NCBI RefSeq assembly: GCF_003058165.1
Contig: NZ_QBUC01000028.1
Location: forward strand, 1-41,581
Length of the DNA: 41,581 bases
Source: Paenisporosarcina sp. OV554
GTDB lineage: Bacteria; Bacillota; Bacilli; Bacillales_A; Planococcaceae
Direction: 5' to 3'
Position 1 is the stretch's first letter. The number at the start of each line of letters is the position of its first letter. Positions 1 through 7,400 of this stretch are shown here, in pieces. A model generated the notes under the pieces. It searched no databases. It saw nothing but the letters and a program-made list of their open reading frames with translations, and was not told the DNA's origin. The translations under genes and the position numbers were made by a program.

Positions 1-4
1 AAAA

Positions 5-47
5 TTAAACTACCAGTCACCGGTCGAATACCGGCAACTGGCAGTTT
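5..47. terminator. Palindromic hairpin, probable terminator
   Basis: A long interrupted palindrome: the arm CCAGTCACCGGT pairs with ACCGGCAACTGG around a five-base loop, flanked by AAACT/AGTTT. It has AT-rich flanks on both sides, so it could end transcription from either direction. The gene it serves lies to the left of the window or is lost. The same CCGGTGA-TGG arm recurs in the terminator at 2881-2931. Confidence 0.5.
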
Positions 48-62
48 AAATTAAAGGTGTTT

Positions 63-95
63 TGACCCTGTCTCATTTCTGGGGGTCAGTCCCAT
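63..95. repeat. Short inverted repeat, possible mobile-element edge
   Basis: GACCC and GGGTC face each other across about 14 bases and are followed by CAGTCCC. The layout resembles short inverted ends left by mobile elements, but no transposase is visible here and only one edge is in view. This is inference with low confidence. Confidence 0.2.
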
Positions 96-138
96 CTGAG
101 GCGGTTTTTTTGCATTCATCTTTCTTATTCACATGGTT

Positions 139-507
139 TCAATGTACGGTTAATTTTTTTAGCACGGTAAAATAATCCGAGTACAAAATTTTATTCGTTA
201 CTTGGTTGATTAAGTGTTTAATAAAGGCTCCCTCATCAAAATTCTCTTCATCCACTACGAATCTTCCTAATTCAATATGAACTTCTTCGTTCATACCAGA
301 TTCAATTTCTACGAGTTCCGAGAATATAAAGCCCCATCTTTTTTCTTCAAATAATGTTCCTTCTATTTGACTAATAGAGGAGGTCACCATTGAAGAAGGC
401 ACCGAGTAATTGTTTTTGATTCGAATCAGGGTTTCATCGTGGTTTGCTGAAAATACAATTTCTTCATATCCAATATCAAAATTCTTTTTAAACTCTACTT
501 TATTCAA
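139..507 (-). CDS. Conserved hypothetical protein, 122 aa
   Basis: I do not recognise the family. The reading frame is complete, starts at ATG with a good GGAGGAGA ribosome binding site about seven bases upstream, and ends at TGA. The protein is acidic (many Glu and Asp), soluble-looking, with no signal peptide or membrane segment. Its alternating hydrophobic pattern in the first 90 residues would fit a small beta-rich fold, and residues 90-122 look helical. It stands alone on the minus strand: the next minus-strand gene, at 811, is separated from it by the hairpin at 738-778. Real gene likely; function unknown. Confidence 0.7.
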   Translation of the reverse strand: MNKVEFKKNFDIGYEEIVFSANHDETLIRIKNNYSVPSSMVTSSISQIEGTLFEEKRWGFIFSELVEIESGMNEEVHIELGRFVVDEENFDEGAFIKHLINQVTNKILYSDYFTVLKKLTVH

Positions 508-737
508 TACGATCTCTCCTCCATAAACTTGATTGATAGTTCAAGTATGTATAAAGAAACTTGTATTTATACCTATTTGTGATAATAATGTCGTCCAAAG
601 TAGTCTGGAAACCATCATTCTCGATTTAGTTGTAAAAATCACGAGTTTAGTTGTAATAGTAAAATTATGGAACCCTCAGTGTGGAGTGGCACCAACAGAA
701 AAAGGGTTTGGGTAGATTCCAAAAGCATTAATCCACG
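508..737. other. Intergenic stretch, no gene seen
   Basis: AT-rich spacer. A 60-codon plus-strand frame crosses it (533-715) but lacks a convincing ribosome binding site and reads like random sequence. It presumably holds the promoter of the minus-strand gene at 139-507; I could not pick a clear -35/-10 pair. Confidence 0.4.
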
Positions 738-778
738 AAAAAAAGACAGGATGGCAGAATCTGCATCTTGTCTTTTTT
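738..778 (-). terminator. Bidirectional rho-independent terminator
   Basis: AAAAAAGACAGGATGGCAG pairs with CTGCATCTTGTCTTTTTT, with one bulge and a tiny loop. It has an A-tract on the left and a T-tract on the right, so it works on both strands. It lies 33 bases beyond the stop of the minus-strand gene at 811-1095, which it most likely terminates. Confidence 0.8.
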
Positions 779-810
779 GATGAAACTTATATTTTCTTAA
801 TTTGAGGTGC

Positions 811-1095
811 TTAAGATTCCTTCGAATTATTTGGAGCTCTTAAGTTGTTCAAATGACGCTCTTGTTCTGCTAGGATTTCATCGTCTTCCGCATTGTCGCG
901 TGTCACTTTTTGTGTGAGGATAGCTCCGACTGCTACTAAAATCATCACTGCAATGTAATATCCCTTTTCGTTTAGTTGTAAATTATCCGCGTTGTAAAGA
1001 CCGATTGAGAACATGACCACTCCCGCAAAGAACGTGAAATATGCGAGCACAGTAAATGCTACGGTATTGCGTCTTCTGTATTTCGTTGGAAACAT
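811..1095 (-). CDS. YiaA/YiaB two-helix family membrane protein, 94 aa
   Basis: Small inner-membrane protein of the YiaA/YiaB two-helix family (role unknown; some relatives are stress-linked). Two membrane segments lie near residues 13-35 and 46-64, separated by the family signature around GLYNA and NEKGYY, and followed by TQKVTRDN. The C-terminal tail is charged and cytoplasmic-looking. An ATG eight codons further upstream is open, but a strong AGAGGGGGA ribosome binding site sits just before the ATG at 1095, so I use that start. The family call rests on motif pattern; the biological role is not known. Confidence 0.75.
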   Translation of the reverse strand: MFPTKYRRRNTVAFTVLAYFTFFAGVVMFSIGLYNADNLQLNEKGYYIAVMILVAVGAILTQKVTRDNAEDDEILAEQERHLNNLRAPNNSKES

Positions 1096-1227
1096 AATGG
1101 AGTCCCCCTCTTTTCTCATTTTTTACTTCTTAATATATGATACGAATGAAACTTCTAGGTGCACTGTCATAAAATATGATAATTTTACGGTTTCTCTAAT
1201 ATCTTATTAAATCCAGCCATAAAAAAA

Positions 1228-1259
1228 GCAGATGACCGGCTTTAGGCCGATTCTTCTGC
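1228..1259 (-). terminator. Rho-independent terminator for the Spo0E-like gene
   Basis: On the minus strand GCAGAAGAATCGGC, a CTAAA loop and GCCGGTCATCTGC form a mismatched stem followed by seven T's. It lies about 105 bases past the stop of the minus-strand gene at 1365-1550. Confidence 0.75.
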
Positions 1260-1364
1260 GGTATTAATTATTATTTGAGACGCCGTTTTTATGAATGATT
1301 CGTAGATTAAAAAGTAAGTCAATGACATCAGGAAAAATTAAAGAAATGCAACGAGTTGAATTTG

Positions 1365-1550
1365 TTAAACAACATGATCATATTGGTGTATTCCTTGATA
1401 TTGATTGAGTAATACATCTAACTCTTGACTGCATGCAACAACCAAAGGATGGATCAAACCAAATTGTTTTGCTTTTTTGTACATTTCTCGTTTTTTGCTG
1501 TTTATTTTCTTCAATGTTACGTTTTCCTTGCCCACTGTTTGCACCTTCAT
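1365..1550 (-). CDS. Spo0E-like sporulation regulatory protein, 61 aa
   Basis: Probable member of the Spo0E family of small aspartyl-phosphate phosphatases. In Bacillus these remove the phosphate from Spo0A~P and delay sporulation. The sequence shows the short helix-loop-helix pattern: a basic helix KINSKKREMYKKA, a turn at FGLIHP, then VVACSQELDVLLNQY, which contains the diagnostic SQELD motif. The length of about 60 residues is normal. The start has a purine-rich GGGGGAAGGG ribosome binding site four bases upstream. An overlapping frame (1378-1572) is a shadow. The target could be another response regulator; this is known for the family and cannot be decided here. Confidence 0.8.
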   Translation of the reverse strand: MKVQTVGKENVTLKKINSKKREMYKKAKQFGLIHPLVVACSQELDVLLNQYQGIHQYDHVV

Positions 1551-1572
1551 TATTCCCTTCCCCCATACCCAT

Positions 1573-2072
1573 ATGATTTTAATTGCACATGTTTTAGACA
1601 GTGAAGCAACATGTTAAACACAGGGACCACCCTTACAGAGTTTTTCAATGAAAAGACTGTTTTTTGATTCAATATGAAACTACATTTTCTATAACTCAAA
1701 AATTTAGATGTTAAAATCTAAATGCATCGCAAAATTTTCCAATAATTTTTATCGCAATTTTAATTACCATATATATTACATTTTTATTGTATAACACCAT
1801 CACCAATAAATCAATATATGGTATGAACTTTATCTTTCGACACAATATGTTGTAATGTTAATTATTTTAAAGTATTTAACTGGGAAATTTAGTAAATAAT
1901 AAATATTTCTTAAATCAATAATAGTGTGCTCACTTTTTAGACCTTCAGAAGTTTGATTAACATTTCCACCATGATAGAAGTTATTCAATTTATGTTAAAC
2001 ATTCCTGATTATTCGTAAGTGGAAAAGATGCATTAACTTTTTCTTGATACGAGAAAGCTTATTCACACAAAA
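1573..2072. other. AT-rich intergenic region
   Basis: About 500 bases with no credible reading frame on either strand. The left end should hold the promoter of the Spo0E-like gene. The centre is very AT-rich. I see no RNA gene, riboswitch or long repeat. Confidence 0.4.
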
Positions 2073-2074
2073 AA

Positions 2075-2098
2075 GACATTCCCGAATAAGGAATGCCT
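2075..2098 (-). terminator. Terminator of the broken dehydrogenase gene
   Basis: On the minus strand GGCATTCC, a six-base loop and GGGAATGTC form a stem followed by six T's. It lies just past the original stop codon of the short-chain dehydrogenase remnant, so the 3' end of that gene is intact. Confidence 0.8.
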
Positions 2099-2110
2099 TT
2101 ACTATTTTTA

Positions 2111-2462
2111 TTAAACTAATCGTGCGCCTCCATCGATATCGACAACAGATCCAGTTGTGAATACGTTTTTTTGCTAAATAAACGTAAGATTGCGCAATGT
2201 CTTCAGGTTTTGCAATGCGTTTAACAGGGAGTTGCTCCGCGATTCCATTGAACATGCCTCGACGTTGGTCTTCTGGCATACCAGCGTAAATCGGTGTATT
2301 TACAATGCCAGGCGATACAACGTTTACGCGCATTGGAGATAGCTCAATAGCAAGCCAGCGAACTAAACCATCCACCGCTGAGTTAATTGCTGCTAATGTA
2401 GATGCTCCTTGTGGTGACAGGTTTATCCCAGTAATAAAAAGTGAGATACATTCATTGGAAAG
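2111..2462 (-). pseudogene. Short-chain dehydrogenase/reductase (SDR), 3' remnant with frameshift
   Basis: C-terminal half of a classical SDR oxidoreductase. Recognisable are GASTLAAINSAVDGLVR (active-site helix region), the RVNVVSPGIVNTP segment, and the tail PEDIAQSYVYLAK. The final part TGSVVDIDGGARLV is only readable after a frameshift in a run of seven T's (2166-2172 on the plus strand); six would restore the frame to the natural stop at 2111. The N-terminal half with the TGxxxGxG nucleotide-binding motif and the Ser of the catalytic triad is absent. Upstream, homology stops at about 2462, exactly where the HD-GYP-type fragment stops. The gene is therefore dead, truncated by deletion and frameshifted as well. 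Confidence 0.85.
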
Positions 2463-2834
2463 CTATTCTGCCAAAGTAATACTAAAAGTAACCTGGGTGC
2501 AATTAAATAGGGTCCTTTGCATGGGTAAGCTCCGGAGCAAATGGGTAAGTAACATTACACAAACACTAGAAACAATAGTTATATGTATTCCAAACTGCCA
2601 ATTCATTGTATAAATAAGCAGGAGGCTGAGTGTTATGCTCCCTCTCCCAATACGGATAGGAAAATACTCAGTAATCCCCATAAACACAACTAGCAACAAA
2701 AGCATAACAGGATTAGAAGGCAATTCACTTAATAATAGTGAATTAATAACAACAACCAAACCAAGAAAAGTAATAAAATAGATATAAAAACTAGCAACTT
2801 TTTCTCTCATAGAAATAGAGTCTATCTTTTTCAA
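2463..2834 (-). pseudogene. Membrane N-terminal domain of an HD-GYP-type phosphohydrolase, truncated
   Basis: This resembles the N-terminal membrane domain of Bacillales HD-GYP/HD-domain phosphohydrolases: hydrophobic segments around YFITFLGLVVVINSL and PVMLLLLVVFMG, then the loop TEYFPIRIGRGS and a further membrane helix, ending near RSLPMQRTLFN. A TTG start at 2834 has an excellent GGAGGAA site eight bases upstream; longer starts lack one. The frame ends at a TAG at 2463, where dehydrogenase sequence begins, and the whole catalytic HD domain is missing. It is probably a deletion remnant. A short expressed membrane peptide cannot be excluded. The family call is by pattern recognition. Confidence 0.6.
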
Positions 2835-2880
2835 ATCGGCCTCTTCCTCCATCTCAAAGAATGTATTATGACCATTATAT

Positions 2881-2931
2881 AAAAAAACCGGCACTGGCAA
2901 AATGGAAAAAATCCCACTAGCCAATCACCGG
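2881..2931 (-). terminator. Strong terminator upstream of the HD-GYP-type fragment
   Basis: On the minus strand CCGGTGATTGGC pairs with GCCAGTGCCGG across about 21 bases and is followed by seven T's. It ends whatever was transcribed from the right (2940-3106 and beyond), so the fragment at 2463-2834 needs its own promoter or readthrough. Confidence 0.7.
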
Positions 2932-2939
2932 CTGTTCGC

Positions 2940-3106
2940 CTGCTTAAGAAGCAAGAACATAATATTAGTATAAAGTTAGCTTTCTTATTTGCCAATTCAT
3001 CGAACGTTGTAATTGTATGTACCTTTATTCTTAGATTGTATAGAACAAAAGATGTATATAAAGATCCAGCCGCGTCAATCTCGAAATAAGATTTGTCCTT
3101 TTCCAT
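2940..3106 (-). other. Short unassigned frame, doubtful
   Basis: A frame starting MEKDKSYFEIDAAG has an ATG at 3106 with a weak AGAGAGG site 11 bases upstream, and runs into the terminator at 2881-2931 (its formal stop is at 2831). Reading through a terminator stem argues against a real gene. It matches no family I know. It may be debris from the same rearranged region. Confidence 0.2.
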
Positions 3107-3121
3107 AACTAACTTGCCTCT

Positions 3122-3343
3122 CTAATAAAGGTGTTCCAAGTTCCGATAAATCAATTCCCATGCATGATGATTGTAACAAATTAATCCATTCGTGTTTCTA
3201 CTATTATATAATCGTAGGGCTTCTTCTATATTCCTTCTCGGTTGTGAAGGGCGACCCATGTGTTTACCTCTTGATTTTGCCCTTTCTCTACCTTCAGATG
3301 TTCGTTCAACGATTAGTCTATTAAAACCCTCATTTTCACGACT
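3122..3343 (-). pseudogene. Serine recombinase (resolvase/invertase) remnant
   Basis: About 54 codons of the middle/C-terminal part of a small serine recombinase: FNRLIVERTSEGRERAKSRG, then KHMGRPSQPRRNIEEALRLY and NSRNTNGL. This is the conserved E-helix region and the linker to the helix-turn-helix. The catalytic N-terminal domain with the active Ser is missing, and an in-frame stop precedes residue Ser at 3343. After NGL (about 3182) the expected helix-turn-helix is replaced by unrelated sequence up to a TAG. It is therefore a dead fragment, probably from a transposon or an integrated element that once sat next to the protease genes. Confidence 0.85.
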
Positions 3344-3375
3344 TCAATTTAGTCGCATAACCAACTGACATAATG

Positions 3376-4027
3376 TTAAATAAAAAAATCGTCCGATTGA
3401 ACGGACGATTTTTTCTTTGATTCTGCTAAGCCAACTTTTTTAAGTACCTTATTTAATTCAACGTCAGCCTCTTCAAATTTTGCACGTGCCTCATCTAATA
3501 CAACTTCACCTTCAGCAGCTACTTTAATTCCAGCTTTAACAATTGCTTGTAATGTTATTTTATTATTACCTTTACTTACTTTTGATAATTTTACTGAAAA
3601 TGTTCCTTTACTTGATACTTTAACTTTTGTCACTACTTTATTATTGATTTTTACAATAATAGTAGAGTTAGCTTCTGCAGTACCTTTAATTTGAACTTCT
3701 TTATTTTGGTGCTTTACGATCTAAAACTTTGACTTTTGTAATAGCACTTTGAATTCCATTTTTATCTATAGCATATACAGATAACTCTGTACCTGCTTTT
3801 AGTTGTTTAATCTTGATACTAAATTTCCCATTAGAATCAGCTTTTCCTGTTGCAATAACAACACTACCGATTTTTACAGTGATCGTTGCATTTGCTACAG
3901 TCGTTCCTGAAAGCTTTGTATCATTGTCATCGATTGGGTTAATAACTGGTCTATTTAGTGACCATTTTGCGTAAAGCGTTACATTACCTGTCACTTTATC
4001 TGTTGTAAAATTCCATGCTACTTGACC
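3376..4027 (-). pseudogene. Frameshifted duplicate of a surface-protein tail (Flg_new end plus Ig-like domains)
   Basis: This minus-strand region is a near copy of residues just after the last InlB-type repeat of the giant protease: TGNVTLYAKW, then NRPVINPIDDNDTKLSGTTV, continuing to KVKVLDRKAP. A stop follows at 3701, but the next frame continues with KEVQIKGTAEANSTIIVK and a second Ig-like domain down to 3376, so one frameshift separates two halves of a single former gene. Its C-terminus (AEGEVVLDEARAKFEEADVE) differs from the giant gene. Homology to the giant gene ends abruptly at about 4027 at the 5' side. It is either the tail of a third paralogue or a partial duplication that then drifted. 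Confidence 0.85.
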
Positions 4028-4076
4028 TGCAATATCACTGTCTGAAAGGAAGTGACTTGATTAACGAATATGAAAA

Positions 4077-4099
4077 GAGCCTACCATCTCGGTAGACTC
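4077..4099 (-). terminator. Small hairpin, possible terminator
   Basis: On the minus strand GAGTCTACC, loop GAGAT and GGTAGGCTC form a stem with one mismatch, followed by TTTTC. It lies between the giant protease gene and the duplicated tail. Confidence 0.5.
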
Positions 4100-4153
4100 A
4101 TTTTGATTCAATCCATTTAGATATCCTCATCATTCTTATTTGATTTGGTCAAA

Positions 4154-4309
4154 TGTCAAGTTTGTGATTTGAATTTTGAAAACACATATGGAGAACTAGG
4201 GAAAGATTTTATTCATGTCCATCACCTTATTCCACTTCACAAAATACAACAGAGCTATATTGTAGATCCGATAGAAGAATCGATGAGAGCCTTGAAATGC
4301 ATGTGGTAG
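4154..4309 (+). pseudogene. HNH endonuclease C-terminal remnant
   Basis: A plus-strand frame reads CQVCDLNFENTYGELGKDF followed by IHVHHLIPL and YIVDPIEE. This is the characteristic McrA-type HNH nuclease core: a CxxC zinc half-knuckle, then the HHLIPL motif of the beta-beta-alpha metal finger. The expected second CxxCH knuckle (CPNCHAMIH in relatives) is missing and the frame stops at TAG. No start codon or N-terminal domain remains. It is a broken gene in the opposite orientation to its neighbours, probably from a restriction or mobile element. Confidence 0.75.
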
Positions 4310-4370
4310 TAAAATTTTGTGGACTATTAAGGGTTTTTTTAATAATGCTCCTTTATTTTTTGTCTACAAT

Positions 4371-4402
4371 GAAAAGCCAAGGGATTAACCCTTGACTTTT
4401 TC
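4371..4402 (-). terminator. Terminator of the giant protease gene
   Basis: On the minus strand GAAAAAGTCAAGGG and CCCTTGGCTTTTC form a stem around a short TTAAT-type loop, eight bases past the stop codon at 4410. Confidence 0.8.
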
Positions 4403-4409
4403 ATTAGAT

Positions 4410-7400
4410 TTAATGTTTTACAACCTTGAACGTTGCCGCTTGACTACTATTCCCTGCCTTATCCTTTGCAGTTACAGTAATTGTAGTTCCTTTTTTCTGT
4501 ACTTTTATCTTAACTGAGTAGTTCCCTTTTGAATCAGTAGTTGCTGCGCCAAGAGATTTACTTCCTACTTTCACATTAACAGTTGAGTTCGCTTCAGCTT
4601 TTCCTGTTACCTTTCTATCGTTATCATCTACTTTATTAACCGTTGGCTTGCTTGGTGCAACAACATCTGAAACAGTTACTGTCACACTCGTACTCACATT
4701 TCCAGCGCTATCTTTAGCTGTGATTACTAACTTTGTGCCTGCTTTTTGAACAGCTATTTTTGTTGAGAAAGCTCCTTTAGATGTTGCTTTTGCAGTTCCT
4801 AGTACTGTCTTACCACTTTTAACTGTAACCGTAGATCCAGATTCTGCCTTTCCAGTTACTACTTTGTCGTTATTATCAATTTTATTTACAACTGGCTTGC
4901 TTGGTGCAACAACATCTGAAACAGTTACTGTCACACTTGTACTCACATTTCCAGCGCTATCTTTAGCTGTGATTACTAACTTTGTGCCTGCTTTTTGAAC
5001 AGCTATTTTTGTTGAGAAAGCTCCTTTAGATGTTGCTTTTGCAGTTCCTAGTACTGTCTTACCACTTTTAACTGTAACCATAGATCCAGATTCTGCCTTA
5101 CCAGTTACAACTGTATCATTATTATCAACCTTGTTGACACTCGGATTATTTGGTGCTGTACGATCTAAAACTTTGACTTTTGTAGTAGCACTTTGAATTC
5201 CATTTTTATCTATAGCATATACAGATAACTCTGTATTTGCTTTTAGTTGTTTAATCTTGATACTAAATTTCCCATTAGAATCAGCTTTTCCTGTTGCAAT
5301 AACAACACTACCGATTTTTACAGTGATCGTTGCATTTGCTACAGTCGTTCCTGAAAGCTTTGTATCATTGTCATCGATTGGATTAATAACTGGTCTATTT
5401 AGTAACCATTTTGCGTAAAGCGTCACATTACCTGTCACTTTATCTGTTGCAAAATTCCATGCTACTTGACCTGCAGCATCTTTATACCAACCAGCAAATG
5501 TATAACCTTTTCTTGTAGGTGCTGTTGTTGGTTGTGCAATTGTCGTGTTATATTTTGCCGTTTTAGAATCTACTGCACTTCCACCCTGGCTATTGAATGA
5601 TACTTCATACGAGTTGATACTCCATTTCGCATAAAGAACTGTGTTTTCTGTTACTTTATCTGTCGCAAAATTCCAAGCAGTTTGCCCTGCAGCATCCTTG
5701 AACCAACCAACGAATGTATAACCAGGTCTTGTTGGTGCTGTAGGCGCTGTGATTGTTGTATTATATTCTGCTGTCTTAGTCTGTACTAAGCCACCATCTT
5801 GACCATCAAAAATAACAGTGAATTTAGTAGGTGACCATTTTCCATAAATTGTTTTTGCAGAATAAATCGAGCTTGTGAAATCCCAAGGAATTGTATATGC
5901 TTCATCTGCGAACCAAGCTAAATCATAACCATAAACAGTCGGTGCTGTTATTCTACGTGCTACAATTTGGTCTTTTACTTCAAATGGAGCATTATCTTTC
6001 ACTTCGAAATGCACATTATATCCATTCACTACTTTTTGGGTTACGGTTACATCTGCATAATCAGTTGCGCTAATATTGATAGTGAATTCTCCAGTTTTTG
6101 TGAAGACACTCTTATCCAATGTAATCGTATGTGCAGCCATATCTACTTTGAATTTCGTTCCATCTACAGTAACTGCACCAACCTTAATTCTCGAAATAGA
6201 ATTTGCCCACTCAGAATCAATGAATTCAAGTGTAATATCGTTTCCAAGAGCGTTATCTGTAGTATCTGTTAGTACAAGAGAACCTACTAAAGCATATTTA
6301 GCATAAAGCGTAATTGGTTTTGTCACAATGCTTGCAAAATCATATGGTATTGTTAAATTTTGATCTGTATACCAACCGTAGAACTTATAGCCGACTTTTG
6401 TTGGATCGATCGGCTTCGTTGCACTTCGATCTACGATTTGAGACGGTACAGGATCTCCGCTATTTGATTCAAATGTTACTTTATATCCTATAACCTGATC
6501 CGTAACGATTGCATCCGCATAACCTTCAGAAACAATCATCACATTGACCTTTTGTCCTGCTGTAAATAAGTCATGGTTTAGCGTAATGGAGCTATTTGTA
6601 ATCGTATAATCCTTATCTAAAACTAATTCTTTTGAACCAATCTTCACTTGTTTGATATTATTTTTCCATGTTCCATCATCCGTAAATGTTAAAGTAATAT
6701 CACTACCTACAATGTTTCCAACTGTATCTTTCAAAACGGTTGGAGGAGTTTTAATCCAACCTAAATAGTAAGTTGCATTATCTGTTAATCTACCATTTTT
6801 TGAAAAATCAACAACCTTATCATTTGAGTTTTCACGGTCCAAATAGAGTTTTTCGCTTAGCGATAAAAGTCCATTTGTTACATGAGAACCAGCTGTTTCC
6901 ATAATAGGTGAAGTAGCTTTACCATTGATTAATACATCAGCCAAGTATAAATCATTTGCATTCTTTAACGTTCCGCCGTTTAAGTCAATATGACGTCTAT
7001 AACCCAGTTTAATATCCGGAATCTCAATCGTTTCACCAGTTGTTGCTGTGACTTTTAGCTTGTAACCATTAATTTGGCCATTCGATATACTTGGTGCTTC
7101 ACTAAAAGCAAACTTTTCATTTGGATGTCCAGTGGCATAGCTTTCAGTTGCTGTCGTAAATGAAAGCGCTCCAATTCTATCGTTAGTTGACATTTCATAT
7201 GTGCTTGGATCTAACGTATAAGTTGTAGGCTTATCTTCCGTTGTTCCATCACTCTTGATTTTATAATAAGTTGCATCGATTTTAGCAATTTTATCCTTAC
7301 TTGTTAACCAAGGAATGGTAGTTGCATAATCTGGAATGTTGATTTTAAGATCTCCTTCACCAAGCACCCAACCAGTTCCGATAGCTCCACTTATACTGTC

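Noticed and set aside
533-715. Plus-strand frame of 60 codons
   Set aside because: No ribosome binding site, no recognisable pattern, and composition like the surrounding spacer.
2940-3060. Possible c-di-GMP (GEMM) riboswitch ahead of the HD-GYP-type fragment, suggested by GGCAAA, AAAGC and a terminator hairpin
   Set aside because: The conserved GACGCAAAGC core and paired stems of the aptamer are missing; only the terminator is convincing.
2831-3106. 91-codon minus-strand frame as a gene
   Set aside because: It runs through a strong terminator and overlaps the start of the HD-GYP-type fragment; its C-terminal third is clearly read through non-coding stem sequence. Kept only as a doubtful entry for 2940-3106.
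4645-5142. CRISPR-like or satellite repeat
   Set aside because: Units are 249 bp, in frame and encode Ig domains; there are no short repeats with unique spacers.
5891-6306. Three plus-strand frames inside the giant protease gene
   Set aside because: Antisense shadows of repetitive coding sequence without ribosome binding sites.
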